From [Clostridium] aminophilum (lineage in GTDB: Bacteria > Bacillota > Clostridia > Lachnospirales > Lachnospiraceae), in assembly GCF_900101295.1 (NCBI RefSeq), contig NZ_FOIL01000034.1, forward strand, positions 1 to 33,152: 33,152 bases of DNA, read 5' to 3'. Made by a program: the position numbers and the translations under genes. The notes under the pieces are model-generated. The model worked only from the letters and a program-made list of their open reading frames with translations, was not told where the DNA came from and searched no databases. Below, one piece after another: positions 15,679 through 24,952 of the stretch (positions within the stretch are counted from its first letter, which is position 1; each line of letters starts with the position of its first letter).

Positions 15679-18134
15679 TGGCGGATCAGAAGAATGCAAA
15701 GGGAATCTTCTCGGACGGAGCTGTCTACGACAACGGAATCCTGAAGAGAGCGCAGTCCCCTGAAGAGTGGGAAAAATGCCGCCGTCAGATGGAGCAGGAT
15801 GCGGAAGATGCGCAAAAAAAACGGGATGAGCTGAAGGTTGTCAATCACGCGTTCCGGAAAAAGGATGCGATGCAGCTCGTGACCGGAAAACCGGTCTACG
15901 TGGATGACATCACGCCGAAGAACTGCCTTGCGGTAAAACTTCTCCGCTCCCCCCACGCGAATGCGGTGGTGGAAGAGATTCAGACCGAGGCGGCGATGAA
16001 AGTACCGGGAATGGTCCGGATCTTTACCTGGAAGGACGTGGATCAGAACGCAAAGCGGTATACACAGGCAGGACAGACATATCCGGAGTTCAGCCCCCAC
16101 GACCGCCTTCTGATCGACCGGCATGTCCGGTTTGCGGGTGACGTGGTGGCGGTCCTCGCCGGAGAGACCCTTGAGGCGGTGGAGAAAGCCATGCGTCTGG
16201 TGAAGGTGAAATATCAGGTGCTTCCGGCGGTTCTGGACTACCGGAAGGCAAAAGACAACCCGGTTCTGGTTCATCCGGAAGAAAACTGGGAGGCTCTCGT
16301 GGCGGCCGCCAATGCAGACAACAAGAGAAATCTCTGCGCCCATGACGAGTGCGGCGAGGGCGATGTGGAGAAGGTGCTGGCCGACTGTGACGTCGTGATC
16401 GACCGTGTGTACCATACTCCGGCGAGTCAGCAGGCGATGATGGAGACCTTCCGCACGTACTGTGATATTGATGAGTACGGAAGACTGAACATCATCAGTT
16501 CCACGCAGATCGTGTTCCATGTCCGCCGCATTGTCGCCAATGCGCTTCACATTCCGAAGTCGAAGATTCATGTCCGGAAGCCTCGGATCGGCGGCGGTTT
16601 CGGTGCAAAGCAGACCGCGGTGAGCGAAGTGTACCCGGCGATGGTCACCTGGATGCTGAAACGGCCGTCAAAACTGATCTTTACGAGAGAAGAGAGCCAG
16701 ATCGCGTCCTCTCCGCGCCATGAGATGGAACTTCACGTCCGTCTGGGGGCCAGTAAAGATGGACGGATCCGCGCCATCGATCTCTACACCCTCAGCAATA
16801 CCGGAGCCTACGGCGAGCACGGACCGACGACAGTGGGGCTGTCCGGCCACAAGACCATCCCGCTGTACGGGAAAGCGGAGGCCTTCCGGTTTGTCAATGA
16901 CGTGGTTTACACCAATGTCATGTCGGCCGGCGCATATCGCGGCTACGGTGCGACGCAGGGCTGTTTTGCTGTGGAATCTGCGGTTAATGAGCTGGCGGAC
17001 CGCCTCGGCATCGATCCGTTTGAGCTTCGCGTCAAGAATATCATTCATCAGGGCGATGTGATGCCGGCGTATTACGGTGAGACGGCGACGAGCTGCGCGT
17101 TGGACCGCTGCGTCGAGCATGTCCGGAGAATCAGCGGATGGGATGTAAAACCGCACCGTGAGGTTCTTCCGGATGGAAGAATACGCTCCATGGGCTGTGC
17201 AATCACCATGCAGGGATCGGGTATCTCCGGCGTCGATGTCGGGAGTGCGTCTCTGAAATTAAATGATGACGGCTTCTATATTCTGCGCATCGCCGCGGCG
17301 GATATGGGAACCGGCTGCGACACGACGCTGGCGCAGGTGGCGGCGGAAGTGCTGGAGTGCCCGCTGGACAAGGTTGTGACCAGCGGCGCGGATACGGATA
17401 CGTCCCCGTACGATTCCGGTTCTTATGCGTCCAGCACGGCGTATGTCACCGGAAAAGCGGTGGAAAAGTGCGCGCTTGAACTCCGGAGCCGCATTGTACG
17501 GATGGGAGCGGAAATGCTGGGCGTGCCTGCGGAAAACTGTGATTTTGACGGTACCTGCGTCCGCTGCGGCGAGCAGGCCGTATCGATGACCGACATTGCA
17601 ACCCGCTCCATGTGCAACAATACCAACGCGGTGGAAGTGACCGTGAGCAACACCTCTCCGACCTCCCCGCCGCCGTTTATGGCCAGTGTGGCAGAACTGA
17701 TCACCGATCCGGAGACCGGTGAGGTCAGGACAGAGAACTTCTACGGCGTGGTTGACTGCGGCACACCGCTGAACCCGGCGCTGGCGAGAGTTCAGACCGA
17801 GGGCGGTGTCCTGCAGGGCATCGGCATGGCGCTCACCGAGCGCGTCGATTATAACCGCCGCGGCCGCATGATGCAGGACAGCCTGATGCAGTACCGCATT
17901 CCGACGAGAAATGACATCGGACACCTGAATATTGAGTTTGAGAGCAGCTATGAGGGATCCGGTCCCTTCGGCGCAAAGTCCATCGGTGAGGTTGTTATCA
18001 ACACGCCGGGACCGTCCATCGCCGAGGCAGTATATCAGGCAGTGGGCAGACGGATCTTCTCGCTTCCGGTCACACCGGAGAAAGTTCTTTTCGGGGAAGA
18101 TTATACCGTGGATCAGCGAGAGATCGGATCGTAA
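15678..18134 (+). CDS. Xanthine dehydrogenase family molybdenum-binding catalytic subunit
   Basis: The large subunit, 818 residues from ATG 15678, which follows AAAGGAGG by 7 nt; the open frame from 15654 is not needed. It holds the molybdopterin cofactor and hydroxylates the substrate using water. Seen motifs are the GKPVYVDDI/LLRSPHA entry, GGGFGAKQ (about 305), AYRGYGATQG (about 418), DMGTGCDTTLAQ, DTSPYDSGSYASST and GAKSIGE (about 764-770), whose Glu is the catalytic base. Overall it resembles the E. coli XdhA/XdhD group. The first 50 residues are a charged extension. Xanthine or another purine is a likely substrate given the purine permease upstream, but related enzymes act on nicotinate and other heterocycles. 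No XdhC, YqeB or SelD-like maturation gene is in the window. Confidence 0.9.
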   Translation: MADQKNAKGIFSDGAVYDNGILKRAQSPEEWEKCRRQMEQDAEDAQKKRDELKVVNHAFRKKDAMQLVTGKPVYVDDITPKNCLAVKLLRSPHANAVVEEIQTEAAMKVPGMVRIFTWKDVDQNAKRYTQAGQTYPEFSPHDRLLIDRHVRFAGDVVAVLAGETLEAVEKAMRLVKVKYQVLPAVLDYRKAKDNPVLVHPEENWEALVAAANADNKRNLCAHDECGEGDVEKVLADCDVVIDRVYHTPASQQAMMETFRTYCDIDEYGRLNIISSTQIVFHVRRIVANALHIPKSKIHVRKPRIGGGFGAKQTAVSEVYPAMVTWMLKRPSKLIFTREESQIASSPRHEMELHVRLGASKDGRIRAIDLYTLSNTGAYGEHGPTTVGLSGHKTIPLYGKAEAFRFVNDVVYTNVMSAGAYRGYGATQGCFAVESAVNELADRLGIDPFELRVKNIIHQGDVMPAYYGETATSCALDRCVEHVRRISGWDVKPHREVLPDGRIRSMGCAITMQGSGISGVDVGSASLKLNDDGFYILRIAAADMGTGCDTTLAQVAAEVLECPLDKVVTSGADTDTSPYDSGSYASSTAYVTGKAVEKCALELRSRIVRMGAEMLGVPAENCDFDGTCVRCGEQAVSMTDIATRSMCNNTNAVEVTVSNTSPTSPPPFMASVAELITDPETGEVRTENFYGVVDCGTPLNPALARVQTEGGVLQGIGMALTERVDYNRRGRMMQDSLMQYRIPTRNDIGHLNIEFESSYEGSGPFGAKSIGEVVINTPGPSIAEAVYQAVGRRIFSLPVTPEKVLFGEDYTVDQREIGS

Positions 18135-18203
18135 TCGAAGAATATATGTATTCAGACAGTCCGGGAGCTATTCCAAGAATAAATATCCAGACAGCGACGA
18201 ATC

Positions 18204-18247
18204 ATGCCGCAGAGACCGCAAAAATGCCGGTTCTCTGCGGCATTTTT
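18204..18247 (+). terminator. Intrinsic terminator of the modE-mocA/xdh operon
   Basis: ATGCCGCAGAGA (18204-18215) pairs with TCTCTGCGGCAT (18232-18243), plus an inner CC/GG, followed by a run of T ending at 18247. An alternative AAAAATGCCG/CGGCATTTTT hairpin shares the 3' arm. Confidence 0.88.
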
Positions 18248-18399
18248 GCACAAAAACAATTATTTAACCTGATGGAATGCCGATAATATTAATAGACACT
18301 GGATCGGACGACAGGGGTGAGATTGTCGCATCTCGCGGTCACTGCGGACGGGAAGGCACGCCGTCCGACGGTATGTCCGGATTGACACGGAGGTCGGAT
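18248..18399 (+). promoter_or_regulatory. Leader of the binding protein/GGDEF-EAL operon
   Basis: An AT-rich patch with TAATATTAAT (18284-18293) is the likely promoter area, though I find no good -35. It is followed by a GC-rich leader with a 7-bp hairpin CGGACGG/CCGTCCG (18345-18351 with 18361-18367). The ribosome site GGAGG is at 18389-18393. No cyclic-di-GMP riboswitch core was recognised. Confidence 0.4.
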
Positions 18400-19869
18400 A
18401 TGAATGTTCGGGATATGTGTAGAGGAGCACTTTGGAAACGCGGCATCGGAATGGTTCTGCTTGCCGCGCTGTCGGTGTGTTCTGCCGGATGTGCGTCGGG
18501 CAAAAAAACAGCGGCGAACGCGGTGCAGGATAAGACTACCACAAAGATCATTCTGTGGAATTACTACAGCGGACAGCAGCTGGAGTGTTTTAATGCGCTG
18601 GTTCAGGAATTCAATGACACCGTCGGACAGGAGAAAGGGATCCGCGTTGAGTCTACGAGCCAGGGATCGCTGGAAGATCTTGAGGATTCCTTATGGGCGG
18701 CTGTGGACAGGAAAGTAGGTTCCACCGTGGTGCCGGACCTTTTTCCGGTCTATCCGGATACGGCAAAGGAACTGGATGCCCGGGGAATTCTGAAAGACAT
18801 GGCTCCGCTTCTCACCGAATCGGAAAAAAAGGAATATGTCCAACGCTATATGGAGGACGGCGATCTGTCGGAGAAAGGCGAACTGAAGATCTTTCCTGTG
18901 GCAAAAGCGACGGAGGTGCTGGTTCTGAACAAGACAGACTGGGACCTGTTTGCCGCGGAAACCGGGGCGGATCCAAAGAAACTGGACACGACAGAAGGCA
19001 TTGTCAGCCTGGCGGAAGAATACTATGACTGGACCGACCGGAAGACGGATGAGCCCGATGACGGTTCCGCTTTTTTCGGAAGGGACTCTCTTGCCAACTA
19101 CTGTATGGTCGGCGCGGCTCAGCTCGGAGAGGAGATTCTCACCCGGGGTGAAAGCGGACGCGCGGAGATTCATTTTGACAAAAAAGTGATGCGAAAACTC
19201 TGGGACAATTATTATGTTCCGTTCATCAACGGGTATTTTGCCGCGTCGGGACGGTTCCGGAACGACGATCTGAAGCTGGGAACCATACTGTCATTTGTGG
19301 GATCGAGTGCGGGTGTGACCTTTGCCTCCGGAACCGTGACCCGGCCCGATAATTCCACCTATCCCATCGAACTGGAGATCCTGGAAGTGCCGAAGTTTGA
19401 GGACGGAGAGCGGTATGCCGTGGAGCAGGGAGCCGGAATGGCCCTGACGGCGTCGGATGAAGCGAAGGAAAAGGCTGCGGTGGAATTTCTCAAATGGTTC
19501 ACAGAGACGGAGAACAATATCCGTTTTTCGCTTGCTACCAGCTACCTTCCGGTAAAGACCGAGGCAAATAATCCGAAGCTTCTCGAAGGAAGCGATGCGC
19601 CGGAACTGGTCCGCAGGACGCTGAAGACGGCGATGGACACCGTAAATACAAATAAAATGTATAATAACTCGCCGATGCATAACAGTGCGAAGCTCCGCGT
19701 TCATCTGGAAACGGCGCTCCGGGACCAGGCGGAGATTGACCGGGAATCGATCGAAGAGCTGATGAAGCAGGGTATGCGGAGAAAAGAAGCGGTGGCGAGA
19801 TACGACACGAGCGACAATTTTGACCGATGGTATGAGAAGACAAAGAAAGAATTGGAAGAATTGCGATGA
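18400..19869 (+). CDS. Extracellular solute-binding lipoprotein (family 1-like)
   Basis: A 489-residue lipoprotein with an N-terminal signal ending at SAGC (Cys31). The mature part begins with a typical sugar- or peptide-binder opening (KIILWNYYSGQQLECFNALVQEFND) and contains a late EFLKWFTE stretch common in family 1 solute-binding proteins. ATG 18400 has GGAGG 6 nt upstream; the open frame starts earlier but without a ribosome site. No ABC permease or ATPase gene is adjacent. Its stop overlaps by 4 bp the start of a membrane GGDEF-EAL protein. It may therefore present a ligand to that sensor rather than feed a transporter, though it could share a permease encoded elsewhere. The ligand is unknown. 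Confidence 0.85.
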   Translation: MNVRDMCRGALWKRGIGMVLLAALSVCSAGCASGKKTAANAVQDKTTTKIILWNYYSGQQLECFNALVQEFNDTVGQEKGIRVESTSQGSLEDLEDSLWAAVDRKVGSTVVPDLFPVYPDTAKELDARGILKDMAPLLTESEKKEYVQRYMEDGDLSEKGELKIFPVAKATEVLVLNKTDWDLFAAETGADPKKLDTTEGIVSLAEEYYDWTDRKTDEPDDGSAFFGRDSLANYCMVGAAQLGEEILTRGESGRAEIHFDKKVMRKLWDNYYVPFINGYFAASGRFRNDDLKLGTILSFVGSSAGVTFASGTVTRPDNSTYPIELEILEVPKFEDGERYAVEQGAGMALTASDEAKEKAAVEFLKWFTETENNIRFSLATSYLPVKTEANNPKLLEGSDAPELVRRTLKTAMDTVNTNKMYNNSPMHNSAKLRVHLETALRDQAEIDRESIEELMKQGMRRKEAVARYDTSDNFDRWYEKTKKELEELR

Positions 19870-22800
19870 CGAAGAATCATTCGAAGCATGATATGCCGAT
19901 ATTCCGGAGAATTCTGATTCCTCTGATGACGATGCTCTTCATCGAGGCTGCCATTCTGTACGCCGCATTCGGGATTTCAGACCTGAACCGGCGGGTAACG
20001 CAGTATGCCGTTGATGTGGTCGAGGGAAGGCTGAGCGCCCGTAAGAATTATATCGAGTCCATGATGCAGAAAAACTGGATGAACATCTCTCTGGAGGTTG
20101 AGGAGATCAACCGCCTTATGCGGGCAAAGCTTCTCCGGAGGGAGATCACTCTGGAAGAACTGAATCGTCCGGGAGGACGTGTCAACGAGTTTCTCACGGA
20201 GGCGGCCGAAAAACTGGTGGGCATCATGCGGGCAAGCCGTGTGACGGGCGCCTATATCATCCTCAATACGGACGATCTGGACGAAATCGAGAGAAACGGA
20301 ACGCTTCTGGACAAACAGGGAGTCTATATCCGCGATCAGGATCCGCTTTCCGCGCCGACGGAACGCAATAACGACTTTCTTCTGGAGCGGGCGCCTGCGG
20401 CGGTCATCCGCAGTACCGGCATTTCCACGGATATCGGCTGGAGTCCGTGTTTTCAGTTCGAAACGGCAAAGCAGCCCCTGTCCCCGTTTTTTTATATGCC
20501 GTATCAGACCGCGTTCCGCAATAAAGGGAAATATGACTGGCAGGACCTCGGTTTCTGGGGAACGGCGACTTCGCTTGCCGGAGAAGACAGGCCGTTTATC
20601 ACTTACTCCGTTCCGCTGATTCTGCGGGATGGAACGGTCTACGGAGTGCTGGGAGTGGATATCACCCTGGATTATATCCGTACCCTTCTTCCGGAAAAGG
20701 AGCTGACCGGTGATGAGGGGGCGTGCTATATTATCGGGCTTGAGCCGGACCATGAAGAAAAAGAGGAAGCGTTTGCCGCGTTTTTCGGGTCCGGCGACTT
20801 TTCGTGGGCTGCGTCGGACCGCGGAATTGAAGACGCGATCCACAGCGATCTGATCAATCAGAGGGAGCCGATGCCGGAGAAGGCGTTTCTTCATCCGGAC
20901 AGCAGAGAATATTTCTGCCGCGCGCTTCCGCTGGAGATCTACAGCTCCAATGTTCCGTATCCGAATGTCAACTGGGTTCTGGGAGCGGTCGTTCAGAACG
21001 ACAGCATTTCCAAATATCCGAATCTGGTCCGCATGGTGTTTGTGATCGCGGCCGGATCCACGATTCTGTTCGGAATCGCGGCCAGCGTGTTTATCTCCTA
21101 CCATATCCAGAAACCGATCGCGCAGCTGAACGGAAGAATCCGCACGGCGGATCCCACCGGCCAGATCTGTCTTCCGAAAACCGGAATCCGGGAAATCGAC
21201 GTTCTCTCCGGCGAGGTCGAGCGCCTGAGTGAAGATGTGATCGCGTCCGGGCGTCGGTTCTCCAAGATCATTCAGATGTCCTCGGAGAAGCTGGGCGGAT
21301 TTCAGATCGATGATGAACAGAAGACGCTGTTCATCACCGAAGGATTCTTTGATGTCTTCGGACTGAAGACTCCGGAGAATCTCCAGTCGATGAGCATTAT
21401 GGAGTTCCGGTCGATTTTAAGCGAGCTTTCCGAACATATCGTGGAGCAGGACAGTGGCATTAACGGAGAAATCTATGAGATCACGCGGGACGGAAAAAAA
21501 TGCTTCATCCGTATGCGTGAGGCAAAAGAAAACCATATGCACTACGGTTTTGCGAAGGATGTCACGCAGTCTCTTCTGCGAAACCGGATGATCATCTTTG
21601 AGCGTGACCACGATGCTCTCACAAGCCTTTTGAATCGACGGGCGTTCCGCAGACAGATTACGGAACTTCTTGAGGCGGGAGACCGGAAGTTCGGCGTCGG
21701 TGCGCTCCTGATGATGGATCTGGATAATCTGAAGAGTGTCAATGATACCTATGGCCATCAGTACGGCGATGCCTATATCCGCACGGCGGCCAAGACGATC
21801 ATGGCGTGTTCCTCCGCCAAAGCGCTTTCCGCCCGAATTTCCGGCGATGAGTTTAACGTATTCTATTACGGTGAGAGACGGGAGGAGATCGAGGCGCAGA
21901 TCAGCCGCCTGAAGGAGGCATTTTCCAGAGCGGAGATCGAGGTCGGAGACGGACAGCGCAGACAGGTCCGGATCTCTGCCGGAATCGCGTGGTATCCGGT
22001 GGAAGCGGTAAACTATGAGATGCTGATGCGTTATGCCGATTCCGCTCTCTATATTGCGAAGCGAAACCGGAAGGGCGAGTTCGTCACATTTGATATCGAA
22101 AACTATCAGGAAGAAGATGATGTCCGCAGAAAGAAAGACGGACTGATCAAACTTCTGGAAGACAGGGAATTTCATTTTGTGTTCCAGCCGATTTTCCGGG
22201 TTTCCACCGGAACGATCTATGCCTATGAGGCGCTGATGCGGCCGGATCAGCCGGCATTTTCCTCTCCGGCAGAGGTGATCGAGACGGCGCGGATGGAGTC
22301 CAAGATGAATCAGATCGAGAACGTGATGGTTCCGGAGTCCATCGAGGCGTTCTTCCGGCTGGCGGATCAGGGCGGCTGCAGTCCGGATGTTCGGCTGTTC
22401 TACAATTCGATTGCGGATCAGACGATCAGCAGAGAAATGGTGCATTATCTCAGCACAAACTATCACGACAAGCTTCACCGTCTGGTCATGGAGATCACCG
22501 AGGAGAAGGCGGTTTCACAGGAAAAATGGGAGCGCAAGATTCTGGCGCTCCGGGAAATGGGCATGGAAGTGGCTCTGGATGATTACGGAGCGGGATACAA
22601 CAGTGAGAAGGCGCTGCTGATGATTTCACCAAAGTACATCAAAGTCGACATTGCCATTATCAAGGACAATCAGAACGACCCGGACAAAAAGGCAATCATG
22701 GAATATATCGTGAATTACGCCCATGAGAGAGGCAAGATGATCATTGCCGAAGGCGTTGAGACCAGAGAGGAGGCAGAAACCTGCATCCGGCTCGGCGCGG

Positions 22801-22907
22801 ACCTGATTCAGGGATTTTATCTCGCCTGTCCGTCGGAAACCCTGGTGGATACCGATCCTGTTGCCCGGGAAGAGATCCGGAAAATAACCGCACAGTATCG
22901 CGCCTGA
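19866..22907 (+). CDS. Membrane GGDEF-EAL cyclic-di-GMP enzyme with extracellular sensor domain
   Basis: A 1013-residue protein. A first membrane helix (about 14-36) and a second (about 387-410) flank a 350-residue extracellular region, which looks like a dCache sensor (ITYSVPLILRDGTVYGVLGVDIT). A PAS-like segment (about 460-565) follows inside. The cyclase domain has DALTSLLNRRAF (about 582) and RISGDEF (about 657), an SGDEF variant of GGDEF; I see no RxxD inhibitory site before it. The EAL domain keeps EAL (788), the Asn of FYNS, the Glu of EITEE, DDYGAGYNS, KVD, EGVET (about 961) and QGF, so phosphodiesterase activity looks intact. It is translationally coupled to the solute-binding lipoprotein gene. 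Which activity dominates cannot be judged from sequence. Confidence 0.92.
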   Translation: MTKNHSKHDMPIFRRILIPLMTMLFIEAAILYAAFGISDLNRRVTQYAVDVVEGRLSARKNYIESMMQKNWMNISLEVEEINRLMRAKLLRREITLEELNRPGGRVNEFLTEAAEKLVGIMRASRVTGAYIILNTDDLDEIERNGTLLDKQGVYIRDQDPLSAPTERNNDFLLERAPAAVIRSTGISTDIGWSPCFQFETAKQPLSPFFYMPYQTAFRNKGKYDWQDLGFWGTATSLAGEDRPFITYSVPLILRDGTVYGVLGVDITLDYIRTLLPEKELTGDEGACYIIGLEPDHEEKEEAFAAFFGSGDFSWAASDRGIEDAIHSDLINQREPMPEKAFLHPDSREYFCRALPLEIYSSNVPYPNVNWVLGAVVQNDSISKYPNLVRMVFVIAAGSTILFGIAASVFISYHIQKPIAQLNGRIRTADPTGQICLPKTGIREIDVLSGEVERLSEDVIASGRRFSKIIQMSSEKLGGFQIDDEQKTLFITEGFFDVFGLKTPENLQSMSIMEFRSILSELSEHIVEQDSGINGEIYEITRDGKKCFIRMREAKENHMHYGFAKDVTQSLLRNRMIIFERDHDALTSLLNRRAFRRQITELLEAGDRKFGVGALLMMDLDNLKSVNDTYGHQYGDAYIRTAAKTIMACSSAKALSARISGDEFNVFYYGERREEIEAQISRLKEAFSRAEIEVGDGQRRQVRISAGIAWYPVEAVNYEMLMRYADSALYIAKRNRKGEFVTFDIENYQEEDDVRRKKDGLIKLLEDREFHFVFQPIFRVSTGTIYAYEALMRPDQPAFSSPAEVIETARMESKMNQIENVMVPESIEAFFRLADQGGCSPDVRLFYNSIADQTISREMVHYLSTNYHDKLHRLVMEITEEKAVSQEKWERKILALREMGMEVALDDYGAGYNSEKALLMISPKYIKVDIAIIKDNQNDPDKKAIMEYIVNYAHERGKMIIAEGVETREEAETCIRLGADLIQGFYLACPSETLVDTDPVAREEIRKITAQYRA

Positions 22908-23099
22908 AACAGACATAATGGCATCTTCTGCGGAAAACAGAGGAAAAATATCCGGGATGATCCGGAGAAGTAATCCGGAAGATAGGTAAAAAATCAAAGA
23001 AACATCAAAAAAACAAAGGAATCAAACCGAAAATATCGACAGAAAGCAAAGAGACATCTCCGGAACATTCCGGACCGAAACAGGCAGGGAGGCAGAGTG

Positions 23100-24941
23100 A
23101 TGCGGGACATGAGAGACGAGAAAATCAGTGTCGCAGAGGCTGCTTCTCTGCTTTTTGTCACGCCCGCAACCGTGCGGAACTGGATCCGCAGCGGAATACT
23201 GTCCTCCGACGGAAGCACGGTTTCCCGGGCGGAAATAGAGAAAACGGTCGGAGCCATCCGAAACGGGAGTCTGGACAAACTGACAGCGCGGAGAAACAAG
23301 AGCGCCATGCGCGGCTGTGATCTTTATGAGGATTATCTGGAGGACGACGGGACGAACCGGGCAGTCTGCGGGGCCATCCTCGAAACATTCCGGGCGGAGG
23401 GAGCGGAGGCAGGCCGTATCCCGGACATTCTGCGGGATCAGTATGCGCTTCTGCGGAAGCGGCGGCAGACCGAAGGCAGTCCTTCCTTTGTGCCGTATCA
23501 GGACTATCTCGGGTTTGTCTATCTCTCTTTGAAGGCAAATTCGGACCGGAAAACGTCGGGACTGTATTATACCCCGCAGAGGACAGTGGCGAAGATGATG
23601 GATGAGATGGAGCGGGTGACGCCCGGAATCCGGGAGAAAAGGATGATCGATCCCTGCTGCGGTACCGGCAATTTCCTTCTCGAGGCACTACGGAGAGGAA
23701 TTCCCTTCGAGAATCTGTACGGTATGGATATCGATGAGGATGCGGTGAAAATTGCAAGAATGAATCTCCGGCTGAACGGTATCCGGGATGAACGGCTGCT
23801 CGCGGAGCACATCCGCTGCGGCGACTATCTTCGCGATGCGGTGCCCGGAACATTCGATCTGATCGTCGGAAATCCGCCGTGGGGTTATGTCTATTCGGAA
23901 GAAGAAAAGGCGGCGTTTCTGGGGGAGTATCAGTGCGCATCCCGCCACGGAACGGAATCCTACGATCTCTTTCTGGAGCGGTCGATCCGTCTTGCCGGAC
24001 CGGATACCCGGATCGGTTTTGTTCTTCCTGAGGCGATCCTGAATGTGGGGCGCCACCGGACCATCCGGGAAATACTGCGGCAAAAGACCGGTCTGCGGTT
24101 TGTGTGTTACATCGGCAATGCGTTCCGGGGCGTCTCCTGTCCGGTAATCCTTCTGGGAGCGGAACGACGGGAAACGGAAGAGAACGGTGACATCGGGGAA
24201 GCCGGCCTCGGCTGTCGGATCACCTGCGGAACACAGACGCGGATTCTCAGGCTTCCGCGGGATCTCACGGATCATTACTGGAATTTTGACGTGACGGATG
24301 AAGAGGAACGGGTGCTGCGGAAGATCCGGCCGGAGTCGGAACGGGTTTATCTGAAGGGCAATGCGGATTTTGCCCTCGGAATCGTGACCGGGTCAAACCG
24401 GGAATTTCTGTCGGAGGAATGCGTGCCCGGAAGCGAAATGGTGCTTCGCGGCAGCGACATTGAGCGATATACATATCGTGACAGCGGAGTCTATCTCCGG
24501 TATGACCGGGCAAGGCTTCAGCAGGCAGCCAGGGAGGAATTCTACCGGGCGGAGGAAAAACTGATCTACCGGTTTATCGGAACGACGCCGGCCTTTGCCT
24601 ACGACGACCGGGGGCTGCTTACGCTGAACAGCGCGAATATCCTGATTCCGAGAATGGAAGGGTATTCGATCCGGTATATTCTGGCGGTACTGAATTCCCC
24701 GGTTGTCTCGTTCTGGTGCAGGAAAAAATACCGTTCGGTGAAGCTGCTCCGGTCTCATATTGAGGAGATTCCGATCCCGGAGGCGAGTGAGGAAGAGCAG
24801 AGGGAGATTGTGAAGCTGGTGGATGAGATTTTACGGAGAAAAAAAGAAGAGGATACGAACGGTATCCTCTCTGTGATTGAACAAAAGATCGGGCGGCTGT
24901 ACGGCCTCACCGAATCGGAACTGGAGATGTGCCGCCGGTAG
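23100..24941 (+). CDS. Solitary adenine-N6 DNA methyltransferase with N-terminal MerR-like HTH
   Basis: A 613-residue protein. Residues about 8-35 form a MerR/excisionase-like helix-turn-helix (SVAEAASLLFVTPATVRNWIRSGIL). The core is a gamma-class N6-adenine methyltransferase: a YYTPQRTVAKMM lead-in, SAM motif DPCCGTGNF (about 184), GMDIDEDAV, and catalytic NPPWGY (about 257). Residues about 400-590 look like a TaqI-type target recognition domain (GIVTGSNREFL, LNSPVVSFWCRKK, EIPIP). No restriction enzyme, S subunit or phage gene is nearby. ATG 23100 follows GGGAGG by 7 nt; GTG 23097 is an alternative. It is preceded by an A-rich 190-bp gap with no clear promoter and ends 11 bp from the convergent thiT. 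It may be an orphan epigenetic or self-regulating methylase. Confidence 0.88.
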   Translation: MRDMRDEKISVAEAASLLFVTPATVRNWIRSGILSSDGSTVSRAEIEKTVGAIRNGSLDKLTARRNKSAMRGCDLYEDYLEDDGTNRAVCGAILETFRAEGAEAGRIPDILRDQYALLRKRRQTEGSPSFVPYQDYLGFVYLSLKANSDRKTSGLYYTPQRTVAKMMDEMERVTPGIREKRMIDPCCGTGNFLLEALRRGIPFENLYGMDIDEDAVKIARMNLRLNGIRDERLLAEHIRCGDYLRDAVPGTFDLIVGNPPWGYVYSEEEKAAFLGEYQCASRHGTESYDLFLERSIRLAGPDTRIGFVLPEAILNVGRHRTIREILRQKTGLRFVCYIGNAFRGVSCPVILLGAERRETEENGDIGEAGLGCRITCGTQTRILRLPRDLTDHYWNFDVTDEEERVLRKIRPESERVYLKGNADFALGIVTGSNREFLSEECVPGSEMVLRGSDIERYTYRDSGVYLRYDRARLQQAAREEFYRAEEKLIYRFIGTTPAFAYDDRGLLTLNSANILIPRMEGYSIRYILAVLNSPVVSFWCRKKYRSVKLLRSHIEEIPIPEASEEEQREIVKLVDEILRRKKEEDTNGILSVIEQKIGRLYGLTESELEMCRR

Positions 24942-24952
24942 CCGGCGGTACA

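Noticed and set aside
18248-18399. Cyclic-di-GMP riboswitch before the GGDEF-EAL operon
   Set aside because: No GEMM-type core sequence is visible in the leader.
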